NCBI GenBank assembly: GCA_037039925.1
Contig: JAXRKP010000572.1
Coordinates: 112,501 to 176,500 of the forward strand
Source of the DNA: Doris montereyensis
Lineage: Eukaryota > Mollusca > Gastropoda > Nudibranchia > Dorididae
Length of the DNA stretch: 64,000 nt
Reading direction: 5' to 3'
This document shows positions 42,001 through 54,300 of this stretch, piece after piece. Numbering within the stretch: position 1 is the first letter of the stretch; each line of letters opens with the position of its first letter. Under the pieces are notes generated by a model. It was given only the letters and a program-made list of their open reading frames with translations, searched no databases and was not told where the DNA came from. A program made the position numbers and the translations under genes.

Positions 42001-45000
42001 TAATGACTGCCACTGGTAATGACTGCCACTGTAATGACTGCCACCAGTAATGACTGCCACTGGTAATGACTGCCACTGGTAATGACTGCCACTGGTAATG
42101 ACTGCCACTGGTAATGACTGCCACTGGTAATGACTGCCACCAGTAGTGACTGCCACCAGTAGTGACTGCCACTGTTAGTGACTGCCACCAGTACTGACTG
42201 CCACCGATACTGACTGCCAAAGACGAGGAAAGCAAAAGGAAGACAGAGATACAACATATCAAACATTCAGAAGAAAATGCTTAGAGAACGGACACACACA
42301 CATACACCCACAGATATATTTCTTACCTGCATGGATGGGGAGGGTACAAACCATTTCCCCCTCGGTTCTCCCACATGGCGCTGACCTGGTTGCCCTCACA
42401 GGACACCAAACCGTCTACGAGCAGCAAAGGATAGCCATCTACCACGCTGGCCAGGGAGAGAAAAAGGAGAGAGTTTAGCACAGGCTTCCCACTCCAATTG
42501 GCGTTGGTGGCCGAGTGGTGAGGCTGCCGGATTTGGGATCACGAGGGCCGGGTTTGAATCCTAGCAATGCTAGTTCTGATGCTGTGTTCCTTGAGATAGA
42601 GACACTCAACACAAATTTCACCATCCGACCGAGGTGCAAATGGGTACAAGCACTAACTTGGGGAGTAAAAATCTGCCTCAGACTAGTGTCCCGTCCAGGA
42701 GGTGATTATTATTGCTTGCTCCGTTTTACGCTACAGAAACCGGGGATAAATTCCGACTCTATGGGTGGTAATGGCCTTGAAAGAACTTCCCACTCGGAAT
42801 GCAAACAGCAATACGTTATGGATGGGGAAAGAGTTCAGCACGGGTCAACACATGCCAAGCGGCGTTGGGGGAAAGAGTTCAGCACAGGTCAACCCATTCT
42901 TAGTGGTGTCAGTGACCAAGCTGTTGGGCTGCCGGACTTTGGGATCGCCACTTACTGGGTTCGAATCCTGGCAATGCTAGGTCTCATTTTGTGCTCCTTG
43001 CGACAAGCGCTCAATTCTCCCACACAACCATGGTGTGCGAATGAGTGCAAGCACTGTCTGGGGTGTAAAATCCGTGATGGACTAACGTCCTGTCAAAAAG
43101 GCAGTGTATCATCGCCTGATCCGCTTCACGCAACGGAACCTGCAGCCAAGGCCTAACTCACAGGCTGTAACGTCCTTGAAAATAATTTTGTACACTCAAA
43201 CCTAGCACGGCTTGCGCACTGGTGGAATGCATCGGCCGCCAATAAAGCGATGAGAAGTTGGAACACTCACCCCTGTAACTTGGCCATTTCCTGTCGCCGT
43301 TTCTGATACACTTCCCACAGTTCACCGACCGGGTACGCAAACAGGCCCTGTCTCCCGGTGTCCCCTTCCTTCACCTCCGGCAACAGCGACTGCGACAAAC
43401 ACCACAGCATCACTTCGCAATGCTGCACCAGCAACTTGATGGTCTCCAGACGCAGTTCCAGCTCAAGCTCACCTGCAAGGACAACCAGTTCTGTTATAAA
43501 TTTGCTCTTGAAAAAAAGAAAACCCAAAGTATTTCTTAGCTTTGAAGTATGTCGTCAGTGTGTTTTATGAAAATTATGTGTTGCATAACTTTGAAGTATT
43601 TGCTCAAAATTATGTGTTGTCTAACTGAAGTATGTGCTCAGTGTGTTTTATGAAAGTTATGTGTTGTCTAACTTTGAAGTATTTGCTCAAAATTATGTGT
43701 TGTCTAACTTTGAAGTATTTGTTCAGTGTGTTTTATGAAATTATGTGTTGTATAACTTTGTATGCAATGTGAGCATTTACGTGCATGTGTGTGTTTTAGG
43801 TATCTATTAATATTATGATAATAAAATCATTGTAGCTGAATTGTAGTCTTGTGAACTTGTAATAACGACAACACTAGTTCAAACCCCACGGCTGGCACAG
43901 GTGTGTATTTTCATCACGTTGTACTCATACAATGCACAAAAGGTACTTCACTCTACTTTTCTCTATTGGCTCAGGTGTGAATGAGTAGCCAGCTATAGGT
44001 AGAGAAAGATCTTGTCAGAGTGTTAGTACGAAAAGCCTAACAGGCTTGTGTACTGTAGGCTCCCCCGGGAGTTTAGAAGGACCTTGAAAGAAACGACCTG
44101 CCGGGGGATAAATGGTGTACTGTAGGCTCCCCGGGAGTTTAGAATGACCTTGAATGAAACGACCTGCCGGGGGATAAATGGTGTACTGTAGGCTCCCCGG
44201 GAGTTTAGAAGGACCTTGAATGAAACGACCTGCCGGGGGATAAAATGTTAGTGAGTACTTGTGTGGGGGGTACAGGGAGTACAGACTATAAATGCTTTCT
44301 TTATCTCCCGGGAGTTCATCCATCTTTTACCTTTAGGACTTATGTCTTGAAATCCATCTTTACCTTTATCGACTTACTGCCGGGGGATCCAACCTTTATC
44401 TCACTGTTATGTCTATGTCTCATCCATCTTTACCTTTACACTTGTGTCTCATCCATCTTTACCTTTATCTACTTAGGGAGTACAGACTTATAAATGTCTC
44501 ATCCATCTTTACCTTTATCTCACCTCTTATATCTATGTCTCATCCATCTTTACCTTTATCTCACCTCTTATATCTATGTCTCATCCATCTTTAGCTTTAT
44601 TTCACCTCTTATGTCTATATCTCATCTCACCTCTTATTTTCATCCATCTTTTACCTTTATCTCACCTCTTATGTCTGTCTCTCCATCCATTTTTATGTCT
44701 ATGTCTCATCCATCTTTACCTTTATCTCACCTCTTATGTCTATGTCTCTTTCCATCTTTACTCTTTATATTATCTCACATCTTTACCTTTATTAGTCTTA
44801 CTCTTACTCAAGTCTATCCATCTTTCTTTATCTCATCCTCATGAACCTTTATTCTTACTATCCATCTTTGTACTTATGTGTCTCATCCATCTTGATTATC
44901 TCAGTATACGTGTTTTGTTTGCCATCTTTTTATCTATGTCTCATCCATTTTTACCTTTGTCTATGTCTCATCCATCTTTACCTTTATCTCACCTCAGGGA

Positions 45001-48000
45001 TGTCATCCAAATCTCAAATGAAACCTCAAAATCTTGAAGTCATCTTTTTTATCTCAATGTGAAACTTTCAGACACTGAACACCTTTATCTCACCTACCGT
45101 ATTTAATCTCACACTTACTCATATCTTTACCATGCACCTCCTTATGTCTATGTCTCATCCATCTTTACCTTTATCACTCATGTCTATGTCTCATCCATTT
45201 TTACCTTTATCCATGTCTATGTCCATCCATTTTTACCTTCAACCTTGTCTATGATCCATACCTTTATCCAGAATGGAATTCATCATTTTTACTTTAATCT
45301 CATGTCTATGATCCATCCAGCATTTGTTCTTATGTCTCATCCATCTTTACCTTTACATAGAACATCAGATCTAAATCAATCACATCTTTACTCACCTCTC
45401 ATGTCTATGTCTCATCCAAACTTTATTTTGACAGGTCATCCTTTATCTCAATTTGTCTATGTCTCATCCATCTTTACCTTTATCTCACATTCTTTTATAT
45501 CTATGTCTCATCCATCTTTACCTTTATCTCACCTCTTATGTCTAGTCCATCTTTACCTTTATCTAGAGTTCTTATATCTATTCTCATCCATCTTTACCTT
45601 TATCTACTTCTATATCTATGTCTCATCCATCTTTACCTTTATCTCAAACTCTATCTTTAATCAATGTCTGATTCTATTAACTAGTCTATGTCCATCCATC
45701 TTTACCTTTATCTGAAATCTAACATCTTTACTTTTAAAGTTATTGAAGAAAATGTCTATGTCTCATCCATCTTTACCTTTATCTCATTTATGTCTAGTCT
45801 CATCCATATTTACCTTTATCTAATGTCTATGTCTCATCCATCTTTACCTTTATCTCACCTCATGTCTATGTCTCATCCATCTTTACCTTTATCTCTACCT
45901 CTTATATCTATGTCTCATCCATCTTTACCTTTATCTCACCTCTTATGTCTCATCCATCTTTACCTTTATCACCTCTTATGTCTATGTCTCATCCATTTTT
46001 ACCTTTATCTCACCTCTCATGTCTATGTCTCATCCATTTTTACCTTTATCTCAACTTATGGCTATTAGGACTTAGATATAGTCTTATATCCTGAAATTTC
46101 TATCGTGTTAATGATGATTTGTTTTGTTTGCCATCTTTTTATGGGTTTGATTGAATCCAGGGATGTAAATCAAATGAAAACAAAAGCTTTGAAATGTGAA
46201 ACTTTCTAGACATCTAGACTGTATTTAATCTCACACTTACAATAACAGCACCATGCAATGCCACCTTTCTCAACCTTCTGATATAAAAAAGAATTCATCA
46301 TTACAACCTTACCGTTGACAGCAGAATTTGTTCTTCATAGAAACATAGAACACAGATCTAAATCAATCACATCTAAACAGCTAAACTTTTGACAGGTTTC
46401 CCCAATTTGTTAAATTGTCTAGACCTAGATTTGGAGCCAGCTTACCTTTAACCTAGATCTAGTTATTTTTGAAAACAGCAAAACTGTAAATCAATTCTGA
46501 TTCTATTAACTAGGCTACCAAGATTGAAATCTAATCTACTAAAGTTATTGAAGAAAATGTCTTGACAAATTCTAGACCTAGAAATCTAAATCTGAACTCT
46601 CAGAGTTTCTAGGCCTCTAGATAACAATTAGACTTAGATCTAGATATAATCTAGATCTTACCAGATTGAATCCAGATCTATCATAAAACAGTCCTGAATC
46701 TAAAAATCTAGAATCTAAAAAATCTAGAAGAATCTAGATCTAAATCAACCATGTGTGCACGTGTTTTCAAGATCTCTCTATCCGACTATAATCTAGATCT
46801 AGATCTCAATTTCTCTGGAACACGGAGCAAGAAATAATTTTAATCTGTTAACAAGCTAGATCTATTTATACGCTGATATACTCACCCAAGCTATGGCTTA
46901 AGGAAAGCTATAGACTAGGGATGTCAAGTCGTCATAATAGAAATCTAGATCTTACAGATGAAGAATCTAAGTCACTTCACTCAAGCAGATCGATCTTAAT
47001 CTTCTCTAGATTTAGCTCTAGATTAGACTATTAAATCACAATAACCCACAAATAAGATTATAACATAAATCACAAACAAACGCAATAGAAAATATAAAAT
47101 GACTTAGTTTCGATTTTCCTGGAATGAAAGAATGAAAAATCCCATTCACAACATCAGAGAGGCAAGAGATAAGTCAGTGCATCTCAACATTGTCTAAATC
47201 TATCCCAAAATCCTTTGCACGAAAGGCTATTTCCACAACAAATGCGTTAATAGATTTCAGACTAAACAAGCTGAAAAATCTGAAAGGAAGTAAAGAAGGT
47301 TCCGATTTTTAAATCTGAAATCTTCTCGTGTGAGTAGTAGGGCCTCACGGATCAGTGTGGAAATTGTAGTTTGTGGTGAAAGTGAAAATGAAGCAGCATG
47401 CTTCTGCTTATGAGTAGTATGAAAATCGGCGATGGGCCTGGAGCCGGGAATTTTTATCACGTTGTGCTAAACCATCTCACCTAGTCATAAAGGTGAACAT
47501 AGAAATATTTTAGTAAAAGGGAAGAAAAGGAAACTTAAGAGAAAAATATGTTAAAACTAAAAAAGCTCAAATAATCTGAAATGAGAGGAAATTTGAAAGA
47601 TTTACATCCCTGACAACTGTACAAAAGAAAAGAAGGTGGAGCCGCAGTGTCAGGTGGGAGGATAGAAAGGTGAGAACTGAGCAGAGGATTCCCTGCCCTC
47701 TTACTTGAAAAATTTAAACTGAAATACAGCCTGGTCACTAGGTGATGTGTTTGGATATTTAGATCAAGCAAAGGCATTATTCTGCTCTGTTAAGATTTAT
47801 TCGTTTGCTGTACCACCTTAAATCTAATTGAATCAATACATCTGAATACATGTCACACCTTTAATGTAAATTTTTACCTGGTTATTTCCTTTCCTTTCTT
47901 CTCTATCATTTCTTCTCTCTAGTCCTAGTATTGTTCACTTTTCCTCTTCTTGTTTCCCATACTCACATCTCTATCTCTCTTTTTCACCTTTTATTAGCTC

Positions 48001-48342
48001 TACTCACTTATCTTTATATGTTATTTCATCTTATTTTTTCTATATTTTAACCTTCCATTCTCGGTCCTCAGCATTCTTTCCTTTCCCTTCTAATCATTCA
48101 TACAACATTCATAACATCACTGTCTTTTTCTTTGTTTCTTCCTCCTTTCTGTTTTTCTTTTGAAATCACATCGTGTGATGCCTTTATTAGTATTTAGATG
48201 TAGATTCTAGATATTTCCACGTTTGTTGTCTGACAAGGGTTAGACCCGAAACGTCACATGTTTGTTCTGTTTTTAGTGGTAGAGTTGTCATCTATTGACA
48301 TATTTCACTAGTAGTAGTAATAGTGTTAGTAGCATTATACTA

Positions 48343-48383
<41 letters not shown>

Positions 48384-51300
48384 AGTAGTAGTTGTAGTAG
48401 TAGTAGCAGTAGCAACAGCAGCATGATATATCATTATCGCTAACCAACAAAAATAACTAAATGTCTCACCCGTTTGTGTCAACGGAGACGTCACAGACAG
48501 GAAGATGGTGAAAATCTGGCTGAGGCAGGTAAGAGAACGGTGTTGGTGTTGTAGAGTCCACAAGGTGTGGGAATTGACCGGTTGTCCTGACCAATCAAAC
48601 AACGGTTCAGCTGGAAGAAATAAATTGTGTGTTGAAGAAAGAGAGGAAATACAAGTCACGTGCGTGTGTGCCCACATTGACTGGTAAAGATCTCGTTAAA
48701 ACCTGAGCACCGAATAAAACAGTAAGATCCTTTATGATTTTACTGTCTATCCATTAATCTATACATATATCTACCTTACTCTATCCATTAATCTATACAT
48801 ATATCTACCTATACTCTATCCATTAATCTATACATATATCTACCTTACTCTATCCATTAATCTATACATATAACTACCTTACTCTATCCATTAATCTATA
48901 CATATATCTACCTTACTCTATCCATTAATCTATACATATATCTATATCAATTAATCTATACATATATCTACCCTACTCTATCCATTAATCCATATATCTA
49001 CTCTATCCATTAATCTATACAAATATCTACCCTACTCTATCCATTAATCTATACATATATTTATCTATACATATATCTATCCATTAATCTATACATATAT
49101 CTACCTTACTCTATCCATTAATCTATACATATATCTACCTTACTCTATCCATTAATCTATACATATATCTACCTTATTCTATCTATTAATCTATACATAT
49201 TAATCTATACATATACTACCTATCCATTAATCTATACATATATCTACCTTACTCTATCCATTAATCTATACATATATCTACCTTACTCTATCCATTAATC
49301 TATACTCTATATATCTACCTTACTCTATCCATTAATCTATACATATATCTACCTTACTCTATCCATTAATCTATCCATATATCTACCTTACTCTATCCAT
49401 TAATCTATACATATATCTATTTCAAAATCTATCCATTAATCTATACATATATCTACCTTACTCTATCCATTAATCTATACATATATCTATCCATTAATCT
49501 ATACAAATATCTACCTTATTCTATCCATTAATCTATACATATATCTACCTTTTTATCCATTATCCATTAATCTATACATATATCTACCTTACTCTATCCA
49601 TTAATCTATACATATATTTACCTTACTCTATCCATTAATCTATACATATATCTATCCATTACCTTACTCTATCCATTAATCTATACATATATCTACCTAT
49701 CCATTAATCTATCCATTAATCTATACATATATATCTACCTTACTCTATCCATTAATCTATACATATATCATTAATCTATACATATAGAATCTATCCATTA
49801 ATCTATACATATATCTACCTTACTCTATCCATTAATCTATACATATATTTACCTTACTCTATCCATTAATCTATACAAATACTCTATCCATTAATCTATA
49901 CTCTTACTCTATCCATTAATCTATACATATATCTATCCATTAATCTATTATATTCTACTCTATCCATTAATCTATACATATATCTACATTACTTTATCCA
50001 TTAATCTATTAATCATACATATATCTACCTTTACTCTATCCATTAATCTATATCACATATATCTACCTTACTCTATCCATTAATCTATACACTTATCTAT
50101 CCATTAAGAATCTATCCATTAATCTATAAAATATCTGCCTTAGAATATATCTATTAATCTATACACTTAACTACCTTAGAATCTATCCATTAATCTATAC
50201 ACTTATATTACTTATCTACCTTAGAATCTATCCATTAATCTATACAATTATCTACCTTAGAATCTATCCATTAATCTATACACTTAACTACCTTAGAATC
50301 TATCCATTAATCTATACACTTATATACCTTAGAATCTATCCATTAATCTATACAATTATCTACCTTAGAATCTATCTATTAATCTATACATTTATCTACC
50401 TTAGAACCTATCCATTAATCTATACATTTATCTACCTTAGAATCGATCCATTAATCTACACAGTTATCTACCTTAGAATATATCTATTAATCTATACATT
50501 TATCTACCTTAGAATCTTAGAATCCATTAATCTGTTACAGTTATCTACCTTAGAATATATCCATTAATAATCTATACACTTATCTCCCGTAGAAGCTATC
50601 CATTAATATATACACTTATCTACTATAGACTATATCCATTAATCTATACACTTATTCACCTTAGAATCTATCCATTAATCTATACACCTACTATAGAATC
50701 TATCCATTAATGTATACACTTAAATCTACTATAGAATCTATCCATTAATTTATACACTTTCTACTATAGAATCTATGCATTAATCTATACACTTTCTACT
50801 ATAGAATCTATCCATTAATCTATACAATTATCTACCTTAGAATCTATCCATTAATCTATACACTTATGTACTATAGAATCTATCCATTAATTTATACACT
50901 TTCTACTATAGAATATATCCATTAATCTATACACTTATCTACTATAGAATCTATCCATTAATCTATACAATTATCTACTATAGAATCTATCCATTAATTT
51001 ATACACTTTCTACTATAGAATATATCCATTAATCTATACATTTATCTACTATAGAATCTATCCATTAATCTATACACTACTCTACTTTAGAATCTATCTA
51101 TCAATATATTTATCTATCTACAATGCTACTTGTCTAGGTGAGTGAAATACCAATTTGCTCAGATCATAACGAAACGGTACAAATTGCAGCAATACCTACA
51201 TGAACGTCTAAATCTTAAAGCAAAAAATATTTTTTTAAAACCTCACAAAAAAACCCCTCCCCAATAAAAAACAACCTAAACCAACAACAAAGAAACATAA

Positions 51301-54300
51301 AAAACCCCAAACCAACAACAACATAGAAACGTAAAAACCCCCAAACCCACAACAACAACATAGAAACATAAAAACCCCCAAACCAACAACATAAAACCCC
51401 AAACCAACAACAACATAAAACAACAACAAAAAAAAAAACCCCCCCTAAAAAACCAACAACAACAAAGAAACATAAAAACCCAAACCAACAACAACAAAGA
51501 AACATAAAAACCCCAAAACCAACAACAAAGAAACATAAAAACCCCCAAACCAACAACAACAAAGAAACAAAAAAACCCCAAACCAACAACAAAGAAACAT
51601 AAAAACCCCAAACAACAACAACAAAGAAACAAATAAAACCCCCAAACCAACAACAACAAAGAAACAAATAAAAACCCCAAAAACAACAACAAAGAAACAA
51701 ATAAAACCCCCCAAACCAACAACAACAAAGAAACATAAAAACCCCAAACCAACAACAACAAAGAAACAAATAAAACCCCCAAAGCAACAACAACAAAGAA
51801 ACAAATAAAACACCCCAAACCAAAAACCCCAAAGAAAATAAAAACCAACAACAACAAAGAAACAAATGCAAAGCAACAACAAAAAAACCCCAACAACAAA
51901 GAAACAAATAAAAAACAGAACAACAAAGAAACAAATAAAACACCCAAAGCAACCAACAACAAAGAAACAAATAAAACACCCCAAGACCAGAACAACAAAG
52001 AAACAAATAAAACACCCCAAACCAACAACAACAAAGAAACAAATAAAACACCCCAAAAACCCCAAGAACCAACAACAACAAAGAAACAAATAAAACACCC
52101 CAAACCAACAACGAAGAAACAAAAGAAACATAGAAACAAATAAAACACCCCAAGACCAATCAACAAAGAAACAAATAAAACAACCCAAGACCAGATCAAC
52201 AAAGAAACAAATAAAACAAAGAAAACAAAGAAACAAATAAAACAACCCAAGACCAGATCAACAAAGAAACAAATAAAACAACCCAAGACCAGAACAACAA
52301 AGAAACAAAAAAACACCCCAAGACCAGAACAACAACAAAGAAACAAATAAAAAACACCCCAAGACCAGAACAACAACAAAGAAACAAACAACAACAAAGA
52401 AACAAATAAAACACCCCAAGACCAGAACAACAACAAAGAAACAAATAAAACACCCCAAGACCAGAACAACATAGAAACATAAAACCCCCAAAGCAACAAC
52501 AAAGAAACAAATAAAACACCCCAAGACCAGAACACTCCACAGCACACGTACAGGTATGGTCAAGCCTCTCTTTGATTTTGCTAACACAATTCCAGGCCCA
52601 GTCCAACAGGAACTTGAGGCTACATCCCATCTGGGCATAGTCTCCGTCGGCCCAAAGGTCAATGCACTGATGGATCAGGGCAGGAATGAGGCAGTAGTCC
52701 AGGAGAGGTTCAGTAATGCGTGTCGTTTGCGATCCTGTGGAGAAAACATTTTTGATTTTGATGCAATTTTTTGGAAAATTTACAGGTACAATGTAAAAGA
52801 ACAAAAAGCAAAAAAAATGTCCAACCCACCAACAGCGCTTGCCAACTGCCTGTGGGAATCACAAAATGTGAAGTGGAAGGAGTTCAAGAGGACAACTTGA
52901 AAATGAACCGAATTCCGCCAGATGGATGGCAAATTATTTTCATTTCATCTACGACATACAGTACTTTAAAAGATAAAGATGGACTTGTAGTCTGTATCAC
53001 CGCATTAATTAAATTACACAAATTCAGGACATGAATGGAAAAAAATCAGGATACAAGAGCGATTTCAGGTATAAAGTCAGCTGATCACTTAATCTTGAAC
53101 TCAATAATAATAAGGTCATTGTTGACACTGGTTCCTCCTTGTCCCAAGTAAAAACATCAATTATAATAGCACCCCCCCCCCTCCCGTGCCAATAAAACCT
53201 AAAATCTAGTTTAAATCAGCATTACAGTTGCCTCCCTCCCACTCATTGTTTACATAATACTGAAAGTGGAAGACACACTCACTTTTCCTCTATTTCTCAT
53301 CAGTGGTCACTTGTCTTGTTATCATATTTTCACATTCACTTTCTTCACAGACATGCCCACCCCACCCTTCTGCTATCTGGTCAGTCATATGCGCATGACA
53401 TACCTGTCAATTATCATCCAATCTCTATTCTTCCATGCATTTGCCTTTCACTCCATAAATTGGTCACTCCTCTCTAACACACACACTCACATACATTCGC
53501 GATTGCATGAAACACACACAAAAATGTTCTCTATTTCTCTTTTTACACACTCACACACGCCGCGCGATATTTTCTCTCCCCTCTGACACGCGTGTGATCG
53601 TACTTTGCTCCAGGGACATCTAGATCTAACAAGTCATTGAACATCAGCGAAGACTTCTGCTTGATTTGTTTGAAATTCAAGGCTCTAATAATCAGTAGGT
53701 CTCAATAACACGTAATCATAGAACGATTTTTGCAGTCTTGAACAAGTACAGCGAATACTCGGAAGAATGGACAAAGAGAACAATTAGCGAAGAATCGATA
53801 CATCGTTATTTATAATAACATGAATCCTGGATATGCATAACATCCGAGTATTGACGATTAAAAACAAAAATCGCACGCTGAATATGCGGAACAATGCCGC
53901 CCAGGCAATGACTGAAAATGCATTGCAAAAAAATTGGGACGGGCCAATGGAAAATCGGAGTTTCACAAATTTTCGCTAAAAAACCGAGATAATCTCAATG
54001 AGATCGGGATAAACGGCAGGTTGGACATTATCTATCCCCTAGCAGGCGATTTCATTTAAAGTCTTTCTCAACTCCCAGGGAGCATACAGTACAGCAGCCT
54101 ATTAGGCGTTTCATATTAACACCCTGACAAGATCTTTTCTCTTCATATAGCTGGACACTTATTCACACCCGATTCAAGTGAGGAAAGCACAGTGGAGTAC
54201 CTTTCCTAAGCGTATCATGTTGTGACCTGGTGTTGTCGTGGTTACAAACCCATAACACTGACGGTTCACTACAGCGCCCTAGAATTACAGGAAGGGGAAG

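Larger units (their letters stand above)
36661..42326 (-). other. Expected but unfound ELYS exon(s) of about 70 residues
   Basis: The exon before this interval ends at the YPP block and the exon after it begins at the family's LLFHP-like block. Between them vertebrate ELYS has about 70 residues, including a YLLLDI helix and an FWLIDH motif. I see no matching translation on the minus strand. The interval is filled by tandem arrays (37.2, 38.4-39.5, 39.6-41.1 and 41.3-42.2 kb) and mobile elements. Either the exons have diverged beyond my reading or they were lost in a collapsed or mis-assembled repeat. Confidence 0.5.

Noticed and set aside
46154..47617. 8-bp target-site duplication for the hAT-like element
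   Set aside because: The flanking bases do not match; the left flank is in a rearranged repeat, so the duplication cannot be shown.
51215..52547. Frames of 266-423 residues, hydrophobic and Cys-rich, resembling a membrane protein
   Set aside because: They come from the A-rich 36-bp repeat read on the other strand; all three frames look alike and are repetitive.
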